A stretch of DNA of 64,000 bases from a bacterium (GTDB lineage Bacteria > SM23-31), in NCBI GenBank assembly GCA_028278455.1, contig JANQEH010000186.1, forward strand, positions 1 to 64,000, in the 5' to 3' direction. Made by a program: the position numbers and the translations under genes. Below the pieces are notes generated by a model, which was not told where the DNA came from, did not search any database, and saw only the letters and a list, made by a program, of their open reading frames with translations. Below, one piece after another: positions 40,656 through 51,053 of this stretch (within the stretch, counting starts at the first letter, position 1; every line of letters starts with the position of its first letter).

Positions 40656-41081
40656 CTATGCTATTTCGATTAGCTCCAGGTCAAAGATCAGTTCTTTTCC
40701 TGCCAGTGGATGATTTGCATCAAGGGTAACCTTTTCCTCATGGATACCGGTAATCGTTACTATCATCTGCTGTTCTCCCTGGGTTATCTGAAGCTGTCTG
40801 CCGATTTCCGGGATAACATTCTCCGGAAACTGGGTTTTCTCAACATCCTGCACTAATTCTTTCCTGTAAGGCCCGTAAGCCTCTTCCGGTGGAATATTGA
40901 TGGTTGTTTTGTCACCTACTTTCATACCCTCAACAGCATTCTCAAATCCCGGGATAAGCTGCCCTGAGCCAAGTTTAAATTCTATGGGATCTCTATCTTC
41001 GGAGGAATCAAAGATTGTAGTCTCGTCTAATCTTCCTGTATAATGGACTTTTACAGTATCTCCTTTTTTCGCTTCACTCAT
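40656..41081 (-). CDS. FKBP-type peptidyl-prolyl cis-trans isomerase (SlyD-like)
   Basis: KGDTVKVHYTGRLDETTIFDSSEDRDPIEFKLGSGQLIPGFENAVEGMKVGDKTTINIPPEEAYGPY...DANHPLAGKELIFDLELIEI. Confidence 0.96.
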   Translation of the reverse strand: MSEAKKGDTVKVHYTGRLDETTIFDSSEDRDPIEFKLGSGQLIPGFENAVEGMKVGDKTTINIPPEEAYGPYRKELVQDVEKTQFPENVIPEIGRQLQITQGEQQMIVTITGIHEEKVTLDANHPLAGKELIFDLELIEIA

Positions 41082-41148
41082 TTACTGTCCTCTTCGTTTT
41101 ATCGAGCATTATAATGCATTATATTAATTATATTATGATACAAAACTA

Positions 41149-42834
41149 TTAACTTCCATCAAACATAATTCTCTCTTTCAATGTAATTTCATCTCCATTA
41201 AGCCTGCCCATCAAATTTTCGCTCCTTCCCGCGTTGTATTTTATCTCGTAACTCGAGAAATACCTTGCCGATCCCATAAAAACAGTAAAAAACCTGTGAG
41301 TTCTATGTAGATACTCCAAATTGCTCAGCTTGTTTCCCTTTAATATGTCAGTAACCTCGATATGATCATCTTCTAATACTATATTTCGAGTGAGTTTTAC
41401 CGGGTATTTTTTCAAACCTGAGATTAGTATCTTCGCAAGCATCTCTTTTATCAGTTTATTAAAAAAACCAATTCTACCAAATGTGCTCGTTCCGGATCTT
41501 AAAACAAGGTTCTTAAACGGAGTTACCTGTTGATCCGGAAGTATGTAGAAATCCTGCTCAAGCCTGACTTCATTCCCGTTTATACTGTACTTGCAATTCA
41601 GATTGAGCTTCTGGCTGCTTACTTTTGTTCCGCTCCCGGTTTTCCCAAGGTATCCGTCATCTAAATAAATCAGATCTTCTCCTTTATATACTTCGATTAC
41701 ACCTCCTTTTGAAATCCCGAGGATTGAATAAATATCTCTCTTCCTGAATATGCATATTCTAGCCCTGTCGAAGTTTATAATCCCGTTTTGGATCTCAGTT
41801 AGCGGGAATTTTACACCTGGATCGTATTCCGCATCTCCGGATTCGATAACAGCCGATGCATAGCTGTCTAAAAGAGGTATGAAATTATAAAAATCTATAT
41901 TATCAATAGTTGGGATATTGTTTTTTTCAATAGGATCCATAAAGAAATTGATTATATCTTCACATACCGGTATCTCTACTTTAAGGATCTCAAATCCAGA
42001 TGGAAAAAATAATTCGGTATTCCTGCTCCCGAAAATACCACCGGTCGTTTTATTGGGCTTGACCAGATAAAGATAAAATTCGAGCGATCTCTTCAGCGAA
42101 TCCAGTAATGTCGGATCTTTTGATCTTTTCCACAGGTTGGATAGATAGTAAATACCCAGACTCTCATATCCCGGATCTGCGCCGCCGTATTCCGAATACC
42201 ATCCTTCTTCAGATTGATTTTCTATAATCCGTGAAACGATCTCTTCACTTTTTTTTCTGTATTTTTCCTCGGAAGTGACAGTATATACACTGGATAGCGC
42301 CAGGGCCATTCCTGCCTGGTGATTGCTGATAAAACCATGTTTCTCATCATTTCTTAATATGAAATCAGCACCTTTTCTGAATGATGCTTTGAGCCTTTCC
42401 TTCAGTTCAACATCCATCCTGTCCTTTAAAAGGAAATAGGATTCAGTTACCGGATACAGTGTAAACGCTGTCGTCCCTACGCTGTATTCATATGGATACC
42501 ACTGATTGAATGATCCGTTTCCGTTCTGGATCTTGATCCAGAACGAGAGTGCCGCTTCTATCCACCTGAGGATATTGTCATTCTCAAAATATGGATTCCC
42601 CTCAAAATCATTCGAATACAACAGGCTTAGAGGGTATACACCTCTCTGATGATCTGCATTAGAATAATCCTTGTTTCCCCAGGCCCAGTATGCCCTATCA
42701 AAGGAACCGAAGTTTCCTGAAGCAGAATCCCTGTTTAGATGTGAAAGGAGATAAGGTATTTTCTGAAGAACTTTGTCCTGGTATATCTCTCTTCTCTTCA
42801 TACTTGGAGGAAAAAAATTTCTTTTATGCAACAA
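41149..42834 (-). CDS. Uncharacterised alpha/alpha-toroid protein, possibly heparinase- or C5-epimerase-like
   Basis: Repeated helical pattern with aromatic/Gly motifs (NGNGSFNQWYPYEYSVGTTAF, HGFISNHQAGMALALS, EEGWYSEYGGADPGYESLGIYYL), then a beta-rich C-terminal half. Sits beside glycan genes. Confidence 0.5.
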   Translation of the reverse strand: MLHKRNFFPPSMKRREIYQDKVLQKIPYLLSHLNRDSASGNFGSFDRAYWAWGNKDYSNADHQRGVYPLSLLYSNDFEGNPYFENDNILRWIEAALSFWIKIQNGNGSFNQWYPYEYSVGTTAFTLYPVTESYFLLKDRMDVELKERLKASFRKGADFILRNDEKHGFISNHQAGMALALSSVYTVTSEEKYRKKSEEIVSRIIENQSEEGWYSEYGGADPGYESLGIYYLSNLWKRSKDPTLLDSLKRSLEFYLYLVKPNKTTGGIFGSRNTELFFPSGFEILKVEIPVCEDIINFFMDPIEKNNIPTIDNIDFYNFIPLLDSYASAVIESGDAEYDPGVKFPLTEIQNGIINFDRARICIFRKRDIYSILGISKGGVIEVYKGEDLIYLDDGYLGKTGSGTKVSSQKLNLNCKYSINGNEVRLEQDFYILPDQQVTPFKNLVLRSGTSTFGRIGFFNKLIKEMLAKILISGLKKYPVKLTRNIVLEDDHIEVTDILKGNKLSNLEYLHRTHRFFTVFMGSARYFSSYEIKYNAGRSENLMGRLNGDEITLKERIMFDGS

Positions 42835-42987
42835 GTTAATTAAGCTGAAATGTAATAGACCTTCTCGTCAATTCCTAATACTTTTTATAGACGAAAAAGA
42901 TCCATTACAATCGATATTCAGCTCTATAAATTTGAGATTCCTGCTTTGATCTGCCTATTGGCTATTACCTGTAACTGTGAGCCAGGA

Positions 42988-44439
42988 TTATCTGTATCTG
43001 CTGCCTCTTGAATATTTCTTTGGCATGATCCGGCTCAGGAAGAAATAGTCAAAGCCCGCATTCATGAAACGTACTTTTCTGCTGGCGGGCAGATGGTAAA
43101 GGAGTTTAAACAGAAACGGAATGTATCCGGGCCTGAGGTAGAAAGACTGGAATGCATATTTTGCCAGTTCCTCTATCTCTTCCCTCGAACATGTATCGGG
43201 CACCCAAATCTCCTCCTGGTCAGTAAGGAGATTGTTTTTGAATTCACTCTTTATCCATTTACCTTCATTTTTGCAATCGTCATAGATATTTGTTCCTTTA
43301 TAGGGCTCGAATATCGGGAAGAGCGCTGTTGAGAAAGGCAGCCTGCAAACCTCGTGTATGGTATGGAGCATATCTTCTTTAGTTTCGCCGGGAAGTCCGA
43401 GCATGAATGACGAAGCCGCCATGATCCCTGCCTTGTTCGTCATTTCTATACCCTTATAACTCTGCTCTACGGTAAAACCCTTCTTGAGTTTCTGCACAGT
43501 CTTCTCATTGAAAGACTCACAGCCGAACATTATATGGTAGCATCCTGATTCCTTCATGAGATCCAGCAGTTCCGGAGTGATGAGATCAACTCTTGTAAAG
43601 CAGTTCCATTTTATATTCAGTCTCCTGGCAAGGATCTCTTTAGCTATTGCTGCAGCTCTCTTACGGTCTATGGTGAATGTATCATCATAAATAATAAACG
43701 AATCATACCCCTGCTTCACAAAGTATTCAAGCTGGTCTATAAAATTTTCCGGGGTAAGTTTCCTGAGCTTTACTCCGTTGATCTCTGCTACTGCGCAGAA
43801 TGTACATTTATATGGGCATCCCCTTGTTCCAATAACATTCATCACCTTTTTACCCCTGATATGCACCGGGGGATAGAATCTCGAAAGATCATACATCTTA
43901 TCGAGTTCTATTTTCGGGAGTACGTTCATATCTTTAACGAGATTAGTCGATGTATCACCCTTGAATTCACCGTTCACTCTTTTGAGAAGTCCGGTTATCT
44001 GAGGGGCTTCGCCATTACCGTTATTCATATATTCTATCAGTTCCAGGATCGAGTGGTCTGCTTCACCCAGGAAAATATAATCTACATCTTCTGAAAATGC
44101 ATCGTCGGGGTAAAGCGTAACGTGAGGCCCTCCGATAATAACTGTCTTTTCAGGCATCTGCTGCTTGACCATCTTTGACAGAAGTAATGCTCTTCTCAGA
44201 GTGGTAACATATATTGAAAATCCAACAATGTCGTAGTCCTCCTTTTTGATATGTCCAAGCAGGCTGTCATTGCTGTGCTGATCTATATTCATGTCAATAA
44301 CCCTGACTTCATGGTTATTCTGAAGAAGGGATGCTGCTATTGCCGCCAGGCCCAGCTGGGGAAGCTCGGTGCTCGCTTTCCGCATAGCGCCGTATTCTTC
44401 TTCACTGCTGCCTGTTGGATTAACCAGTAAAACCTTCAT
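42988..44439 (-). CDS. B12-binding-domain radical SAM protein
   Basis: N-terminal cobalamin-binding-like domain (LLVNPTGSS...ELPQLGLAAIAASLLQNNHEVRVIDMN); RGCPYKCTFCAV (CxxxCxxC). Confidence 0.95.
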   Translation of the reverse strand: MKVLLVNPTGSSEEEYGAMRKASTELPQLGLAAIAASLLQNNHEVRVIDMNIDQHSNDSLLGHIKKEDYDIVGFSIYVTTLRRALLLSKMVKQQMPEKTVIIGGPHVTLYPDDAFSEDVDYIFLGEADHSILELIEYMNNGNGEAPQITGLLKRVNGEFKGDTSTNLVKDMNVLPKIELDKMYDLSRFYPPVHIRGKKVMNVIGTRGCPYKCTFCAVAEINGVKLRKLTPENFIDQLEYFVKQGYDSFIIYDDTFTIDRKRAAAIAKEILARRLNIKWNCFTRVDLITPELLDLMKESGCYHIMFGCESFNEKTVQKLKKGFTVEQSYKGIEMTNKAGIMAASSFMLGLPGETKEDMLHTIHEVCRLPFSTALFPIFEPYKGTNIYDDCKNEGKWIKSEFKNNLLTDQEEIWVPDTCSREEIEELAKYAFQSFYLRPGYIPFLFKLLYHLPASRKVRFMNAGFDYFFLSRIMPKKYSRGSRYR

Positions 44440-44518
44440 ATATTTCCTTTACATGATCTCACATTTAATAGTAATTATAACAAAAAATGTCTTTTCCGGC
44501 AGGTTTTTTCTTAAGAAG

Positions 44519-45343
44519 TCATTTTTCGATCTGAAAGTATATCAGTGTTCCAATAGTTCTATCCAGAATATTAACAAGCCAGTAGGGTAATAGATTCCCG
44601 CCGGGTATAAAAATTGTCGGAAAGAAATGCAGCTGTGTCTTTGTAATCCTGAATCCTGCATCTTTTATCAGCCCTGTGATCTCTTTCTTTGAATAGATCT
44701 TCCCAAGGACGTTACCGGGACCATCATATAATCTTCCGAATTCATCTTTGGACATTGATAATGTAACCGGAATATTGCCATGAAACTTTACCCTGAGCAT
44801 CCAGAGAATGAAACGGGTTATATTATACATGAAACCTCTCAGCAATATACAGTCATAATATACTGAGATCAAACCTTTACCCCCGGGTTTCATTGTCCGG
44901 TACATTTCTTTCAGGCCATTCGCTATTCCCGGTGTATGATGAAGAACACCCACCGAGATTACTTTGTCAAAGTACTCACTTTTAAACGGGGCATTCTCAA
45001 CATCACCCGCACATGTGAATCCTTCCAGATCAAGGTTCTTAAGCCAGTTTGCCGCGAGTTTCGGCCCCTTGACGGTAATATCACACCCGGCAATTTTGGC
45101 CCCATACTGGGCATACCGTTTAATATTGTATCCCGGACCGCAACCGAGTTCGAGAATTTTCACACCCTTGCTCTGTTCCAGTTCGTATAATTTTCTTGAG
45201 CTTTTACCTATTTTGTCACGTTTTTCTTCCATGAATGAATAAAATTCATCCCGGTCCTTTTTCAGAGATCTTTCAAAACTGCCTAACGGGTGGTCTGTCC
45301 AGAATTGCTGTACATCATCTTTTTCAACAGTATCGCCTGCCAT
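44519..45343 (-). CDS. Class I SAM-dependent methyltransferase
   Basis: VKILELGCGPGYNIKRYAQYGAKIAGCDI...FDKVISVGVLHHTPGIANGLKEMYRTMKPGGKGLISVY. Confidence 0.92.
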   Translation of the reverse strand: MAGDTVEKDDVQQFWTDHPLGSFERSLKKDRDEFYSFMEEKRDKIGKSSRKLYELEQSKGVKILELGCGPGYNIKRYAQYGAKIAGCDITVKGPKLAANWLKNLDLEGFTCAGDVENAPFKSEYFDKVISVGVLHHTPGIANGLKEMYRTMKPGGKGLISVYYDCILLRGFMYNITRFILWMLRVKFHGNIPVTLSMSKDEFGRLYDGPGNVLGKIYSKKEITGLIKDAGFRITKTQLHFFPTIFIPGGNLLPYWLVNILDRTIGTLIYFQIEK

Positions 45344-45487
45344 CTATACTCCTCGTGAAAAGTTCAATTCAATTAAATTTCTGACATTATATTATCGTCA
45401 AATCTATCTAAAATATCAAGTTTATTGAAAATTTACGAAATTACTCGCCAATTATCAAGTTTCTGTTGACACTCAGCCGGATCTAAT

Positions 45488-47125
45488 TTACTCGATTGCA
45501 TATACGCTGAAAAGCTCATTTCCGAATAACTGCCTGAAATCCAGCCTGTGATCACTCTCTGTAACAATGTACTTAACTTCGAGTTTGGAAGCTATATTTC
45601 GGATATCCTTGATAGTGTAGTTCCTGTAAACATTCTCCAGCTCAACCTGAAGATCGGTAATATCATCATATTCAGCAAAAGGAAAATCCACTTTGATTAT
45701 CTCTGCACGCTCTTTGGTAGCATCGAACATAAAATAAAAATATTTAATAAACGGCACATCCCTGAACTGAAAGACCATCGGCCTTTCCGAAAAAGCCCTG
45801 AAACCTCTTATATAATATGGTGTCAGGACCATTTCTCCAGGGGTGGTGTTATCATTGAACCAGCTTTGAACCTCCTTCCATGACTTTACAAATCCTCTAT
45901 CCTGTTTCAGAGTTTGGAACAGAAGAGATCTCTTTATTCTGCCGCTGTCGGGATTGTTTTCAACCTCAGCGATCCAGTTCTTTATATAGTCTGGATAGAT
46001 CCTGTATGCAGGGTGAAAAACTAAGGTATTAAAGATTATAAGAAATGCTATAAACAGTAAACCTCCGGTTGTGACAATGTTTTTAAATTGAGGTATCTTT
46101 TCGCGAACCTCAAAAAATAATGCCGCCGCAATAGAAACGGCGATGAGAGTAATAAACCTGCTTGCACGGAAGAATGAGAACGTTATTGCATATTTTTCAT
46201 TAAAAACATCTATCAGGATACCTGACACCATTAGTATTATACTCATGGTAACTACCAGCTTTACCGCTATTCTGACCTGGTCGCTTTTAGCGAGATATTT
46301 TAATCCAATTATAAAAAGTATCACCCAGAAAAAAAACGGGATATACTGTGTCAAACCGAATTTTGACGGAGAGATATGGCTTGCTGAATATTTCATAACA
46401 ACCTGCAGCCATTGGTTATAGTCTCCTGTAAGCGGAGGATTCGGATTGCTCAATACTCCGATTATCAACGGCAGAGTTATGATTATAAACCCGATCCCAG
46501 TATAGATTATTTTCTTTACCGGAATGTCCTTCAGCATCGGCATCGCAACAAATCCGATCGACATGAAATAGAACAGTGTTACACTCAAATGTATATTAAA
46601 GCTGAAAGCCGCTATCAGAACTGCAGGGATAATTTTCCTCTCGAAGAAGTAACCGAGTGAAAACAACAAAATACTTGTTGTCATGGTATCGGGGAATACA
46701 GTCCAGCCAAACGGCGCTACACTTCCAAGCGAGTGCCTTAATACGCCGCAAAACGTAAAAAGAATGATCATTGACCATGAGTATACAGGCTTTTGATCGG
46801 GGAATATCCTCGATGCGAGAAAATATAAACCGAATACCTCGAGTGTGCACTGTACCAGGAAATATATATGTACGACGAGCATGTGTGGCAATAATGACCC
46901 GAGCCATTTATACGGTATATACCAGATCGAATAGTCCATGTAGAATGGAAAAGTCATCCCCATAAGGTCGAGATCCCATCCTGATGGATCCTTTAACCAG
47001 CGCATATAGGGAAGAACCTGGCTGGCCTGTGCCTGTACGAGGTCGAGTCCGTATGCCGAAACACTCCAATATATGATCAGATATAATAATAGATGACTGG
47101 CGGGTATTTTACTTTTCTTTTCCAA
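45488..47125 (-). CDS. Polytopic membrane protein, GT-C-like architecture
   Basis: Many TM helices followed by a soluble C-terminal domain; lies within the glycan cluster. Confidence 0.5.
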   Translation of the reverse strand: MEKKSKIPASHLLLYLIIYWSVSAYGLDLVQAQASQVLPYMRWLKDPSGWDLDLMGMTFPFYMDYSIWYIPYKWLGSLLPHMLVVHIYFLVQCTLEVFGLYFLASRIFPDQKPVYSWSMIILFTFCGVLRHSLGSVAPFGWTVFPDTMTTSILLFSLGYFFERKIIPAVLIAAFSFNIHLSVTLFYFMSIGFVAMPMLKDIPVKKIIYTGIGFIIITLPLIIGVLSNPNPPLTGDYNQWLQVVMKYSASHISPSKFGLTQYIPFFFWVILFIIGLKYLAKSDQVRIAVKLVVTMSIILMVSGILIDVFNEKYAITFSFFRASRFITLIAVSIAAALFFEVREKIPQFKNIVTTGGLLFIAFLIIFNTLVFHPAYRIYPDYIKNWIAEVENNPDSGRIKRSLLFQTLKQDRGFVKSWKEVQSWFNDNTTPGEMVLTPYYIRGFRAFSERPMVFQFRDVPFIKYFYFMFDATKERAEIIKVDFPFAEYDDITDLQVELENVYRNYTIKDIRNIASKLEVKYIVTESDHRLDFRQLFGNELFSVYAIE

Positions 47126-47180
47126 ATATATACTTTGTATCAGAATACGTGATATTATTTATAAGAAATTCTCTTCCGGA

Positions 47181-49046
47181 TCAATTTGTAAAATTCTCAA
47201 ACCACGATTCTATGCACATTACTCCCCAGAGTGTTCTGTCAAAAGTCTTTTCGCCTTCGATCATCTCCTTGATCTTTTCCTGCCTGAAAACACCATGCTT
47301 CATTGCCTTCCCGTCCATAAGCTTGTCTTTTATATAATTCCTTAAAACCGAATCCGACCATTCCTTGATAGGGACCGGGAATCCAAGTTTATCAGTTCTC
47401 CAGAGGATCTCACCCGGCATTTTACCGTCAAGGGCTTTGCGGAGAATGTATTTTGTTGCCCCATCCCTGAATTTTATATTCGAGGGCATACTGAACGCAA
47501 GTTCGACTATCCTTTTATCAAGGAACGGCACACGGGATTCCAGAGAACATGCCATGCTCATCCTGTCCTCTACCTGCAGAAGCGCGGGCAGCCATGCTGT
47601 CGTCTCAAAATATAGAATCTTATTCAGAAGTTCGAAATCTTTATATTTGTTGAAGATCCCGCTGAACGTATCGAATGATGAGTAATCTCCAACCTCACTC
47701 AGAAAATCCCCGGTTACCAGCTCGTCCTTATTCTCGAGCCTGTTTATCAGCCTGAAATATCTCGAATCAGGATCTCCGAACAAGTTCTCCTTAAAATAGA
47801 ATGACAGAAGGGGATTATAGTTTTTCAGCTGTGAGAGATTCCTGATGATATCCTGAAGCGGTATATGAAGAGAGTTTTTTCCTGAAATAGACTCTTTAAT
47901 TGCCTGCTCAAGATAGATGATATAGTATCTTGTGTAACCACCAAGTGTTTCATCCGAACCCTGTCCGCCGAGGACTACTTTAACATTCGAGCTCGCCAGT
48001 TTGGAGACCTCATATTGCGGAAACAGTCCCGGTGCGGCGACCGGCTCATCGAGATGCCAGATCAGTTTATCGAAAAGTCCGAGAAAATCGTTATGGTCCG
48101 GGAATCTCTCGAAATGCTCAGTATCAGCGTATTTTGAGGTAATCCGCGCAAAATGAGTATCGTCATATATTCCGCCCTCTTCGAAACCGGCAGTAAAAGT
48201 CTTTATCCGATTATCCAAAAGGTCCGATGAAAGGCAGACTGCAGCCCCTGTATCTACACCACCGCTCAAATGCGCCCCGAGTGGAACATCACTCCTTAAC
48301 TGGATCCTGACTGAATCCCTGAGAAGATCGTAAAGCTCTCCGGCAAATTCTTCTTCAGATTTATCGAAATCATAACCGCACTCGATATCCCAGTATTTCT
48401 CAACCCTGACACCATTATTGTTGATCACCATATAATGCCCCGGAAGAAGCTTGTTTATACCCTTGAAGAATGTTTTATCCTCGAGAACATACTGGAAGGT
48501 CAGGTAGTCGTAAATGGCCATAAAGTTCGGTTCTGCCTTTTTACCTTCATATTCAAGAATCGCTTTTATTTCCGATGCAAAGAACAGATCTCCGTTATTG
48601 AATTTATAGTATAAAGGTTTTATTCCAAAATGGTCTCTGGCAAGAAAGAGGTGTCTTTTGTTCTTATCCCATATCGCAAAAGCGAACATCCCGTTAAGCT
48701 TATTAACACAGTCGAAGCCATATTCCTCGTAAAGCTGAATTATCACTTCAGTATCTGATTTTGTTCTGAATTTATGTCCTGCTCCAATAAGTTCCTCACG
48801 AAGCTCGATGTAATTATAGATCTCCCCGTTATATATTATAACAATACTCTCATCGTGATTCATCATCGGCTGATCACCAGTTTCCAAATCGATTATATTC
48901 AACCTTCTATGCCCCAGTCCGATGTTTTCATCGATATAAAGCCCCTCATCATCAGGCCCGCGGTAGGTCAGCAGATCACGCATCCTGATTAGTTTACCTT
49001 TATCCACACGGGATGAGCCCAGTCTAATTCCGCAAATTCCGCACAT
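47181..49046 (-). CDS. asnB: Asparagine synthase (glutamine-hydrolysing)
   Basis: MCGICGI class II amidotransferase start; YRGPDDEG; LSGGVDTGAAVCLSSDL; GGQGSDETLGGYTRY. Confidence 0.95.
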   Translation of the reverse strand: MCGICGIRLGSSRVDKGKLIRMRDLLTYRGPDDEGLYIDENIGLGHRRLNIIDLETGDQPMMNHDESIVIIYNGEIYNYIELREELIGAGHKFRTKSDTEVIIQLYEEYGFDCVNKLNGMFAFAIWDKNKRHLFLARDHFGIKPLYYKFNNGDLFFASEIKAILEYEGKKAEPNFMAIYDYLTFQYVLEDKTFFKGINKLLPGHYMVINNNGVRVEKYWDIECGYDFDKSEEEFAGELYDLLRDSVRIQLRSDVPLGAHLSGGVDTGAAVCLSSDLLDNRIKTFTAGFEEGGIYDDTHFARITSKYADTEHFERFPDHNDFLGLFDKLIWHLDEPVAAPGLFPQYEVSKLASSNVKVVLGGQGSDETLGGYTRYYIIYLEQAIKESISGKNSLHIPLQDIIRNLSQLKNYNPLLSFYFKENLFGDPDSRYFRLINRLENKDELVTGDFLSEVGDYSSFDTFSGIFNKYKDFELLNKILYFETTAWLPALLQVEDRMSMACSLESRVPFLDKRIVELAFSMPSNIKFRDGATKYILRKALDGKMPGEILWRTDKLGFPVPIKEWSDSVLRNYIKDKLMDGKAMKHGVFRQEKIKEMIEGEKTFDRTLWGVMCIESWFENFTN

Positions 49047-49050
49047 ATAT

Positions 49051-49791
49051 TTACCTTGTACTGAATACCCTGAATAGAAATTTTAAATGGCTTATTATAG
49101 TCTGAACAGTCTTCAATTTCGATTTTCCGAACTTCCTCTCATATACAACTGTAGGATACTCACACACCCTGTATTCTTTCAGACAAGCATTCAACAGAAG
49201 TTGCGCAGTTGCCAGAAAATCATTCGCAGTGGGCATAATATCATCAAATATCTTCCTACGGTATACCCTGAAACCCGAAGTAAACGTACTGAGATGAGAT
49301 CCGTATCTTTTTCCAAGCGCCATTTTATACATCCGCGCCACTGTTCTGGACGTTATGAACCTGTGCACAGGGAAATTCCACTGGCCTTCGGGGTGGAACG
49401 GCGATGCTGTAACGAGATCGAAATCATCCGTCATATAATCCAGAATCTTCGGGATCTCGAGCTGATCATAATTCGTATCAGCATCGATTGTAACGACCAG
49501 ATCGGATTCAGTCGCAAGTAGTCCGGTTTTCAGTGCAACACCAAATCCGGAATTTCTTTCATGAACAAGGATCTTAACATTATCCTTTGCCTTGAACTTA
49601 TCCTCGAGTATCTCGAGAGTTTTATCTGTGCTTCCGTCATTTATGAAGATGAAATTTATTATGTATTTCTGGTCCTGTTCGATTATATCCTCTACTTTTT
49701 CCAGTTTATAGAAGAGAGTGTGCAGGGTTTCTTCTTCATTATAGCAGGGGATCACTACATCTACACTGATCTTATCCATTTTATTAACCAT
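49051..49791 (-). CDS. Glycosyltransferase family 2 (DPM-like)
   Basis: VDVVIPCYNEEETL, FINDGSTDKTLEIL, HERNSGFGVALKTGLLATESDLVVTIDADTNYD. Confidence 0.95.
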   Translation of the reverse strand: MVNKMDKISVDVVIPCYNEEETLHTLFYKLEKVEDIIEQDQKYIINFIFINDGSTDKTLEILEDKFKAKDNVKILVHERNSGFGVALKTGLLATESDLVVTIDADTNYDQLEIPKILDYMTDDFDLVTASPFHPEGQWNFPVHRFITSRTVARMYKMALGKRYGSHLSTFTSGFRVYRRKIFDDIMPTANDFLATAQLLLNACLKEYRVCEYPTVVYERKFGKSKLKTVQTIISHLKFLFRVFSTR

Positions 49792-50845
49792 ATCTTTCCA
49801 ATAACACTTTAACTATTTTTTCGGAGGTTTTACCGTCTCCGAACAGCTCCGGCCTTTCCCCTTTGGGATCATGATTTCTAATAGCATCGAGTATGTTATT
49901 TTTCTCAGATGCATCGGCGATTGTCTTCCAGCCGCATGCAAGCATTGAAGGTACCCAGATAATATTTATCAGGCTTATTACCGGTTTCTCGAGCATGTAG
50001 GCTTCTCTTCTTACACCGCCCGAATCTGTGATCACCTTGTCTGCTCCTGCCATCAATCTTATATTCTCGAGATAGCCTACAGGTTCCATAATCTCGACAT
50101 TACCGCTGTTGGCAATTCTGTCATACAGCTCGAATTCCATCATCTTGTTCTTGGTGCGAGGGTGAACCGGAAACTTTATATTCATACCAGATTCTATAAA
50201 TGCATCTACAATATTCTTTAGCCTCTCCGGGCTATCCGCATTTTCCTCACGGTGCACAGTGGCATAAATATATCCATTCCTGGATATCTTAATATCAAAT
50301 TCGCTTACTATTCTGTCAAGGCTGTCTTTCATGATATCACCGAAAAGGTACACATCATTTTTTTCGTAGCCTTCATGCATCAGAGAGTCGTAGGCTTCCT
50401 GGATATGGGGGAAAAGTACATCCGAAACTGCATCAGCTACTTTGCGGTTTATTTCTTCAGGATTATGACGGTATCCCGATCTCAGGCCTGCTTCTATATG
50501 GGCAACCGGTATCCTTAGTTTTGCTGAAGCGATCGCAGCAGCAAGGGTTGAGTTCACATCACCATAAACTAGTGTTACATCAGGCCTTTCCTCGATCAGC
50601 ACTTCCTCAATAAATGAAAGCATGGTGGCTGTCTCGTATCCTATTCTGCCTTTGAGGATCTCATTAATGTAATGAGGTTTGGGGATCTCCAGCTCCTTGA
50701 AGAAGAGCTGAGACATCTGGTAATCATAATGCTGGCCTGTGTGCACAATGATCTCATCTATATCATTTTCCTCACAGGTCTTTGAAAATGAATACTCTTT
50801 TATGAAATTCGGTCTTGTTCCGACTACAGATAATAATTTCATCAA
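49784..50845 (-). CDS. wecB: Non-hydrolysing UDP-N-acetylglucosamine 2-epimerase family protein
   Basis: VVGTRPNFIKE, VYGDVNSTLAAAIA, HIEAGLRSGYRHNPEEINRKVADAVSDVLF, ATVHREENAD, ITDSGGVRREAYML. Confidence 0.9.
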   Translation of the reverse strand: MMKLLSVVGTRPNFIKEYSFSKTCEENDIDEIIVHTGQHYDYQMSQLFFKELEIPKPHYINEILKGRIGYETATMLSFIEEVLIEERPDVTLVYGDVNSTLAAAIASAKLRIPVAHIEAGLRSGYRHNPEEINRKVADAVSDVLFPHIQEAYDSLMHEGYEKNDVYLFGDIMKDSLDRIVSEFDIKISRNGYIYATVHREENADSPERLKNIVDAFIESGMNIKFPVHPRTKNKMMEFELYDRIANSGNVEIMEPVGYLENIRLMAGADKVITDSGGVRREAYMLEKPVISLINIIWVPSMLACGWKTIADASEKNNILDAIRNHDPKGERPELFGDGKTSEKIVKVLLERYG

Positions 50846-51053
50846 TATCTCCGTTTGAATAATAAACTTATAATTTAAAAATAAATGTTGAGATCATCCA
50901 CTTATTTCTAAATGATCAGGAAAAAATTTATGCTTCTTTAAGTAACATCGCTTATTTGAAAGGACAATATGCTGCAATTTATTCCAGAGCCTTTTTCATT
51001 ATCGGCATTTTCAGCAGATTTATTGAAATTTCCGCCTCAAAATATACCATATT

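Noticed and set aside
49087-49521. 144-aa plus-strand ORF opposite the GT2 gene
   Set aside because: Fully antisense to a motif-rich glycosyltransferase; no RBS or domain signature.
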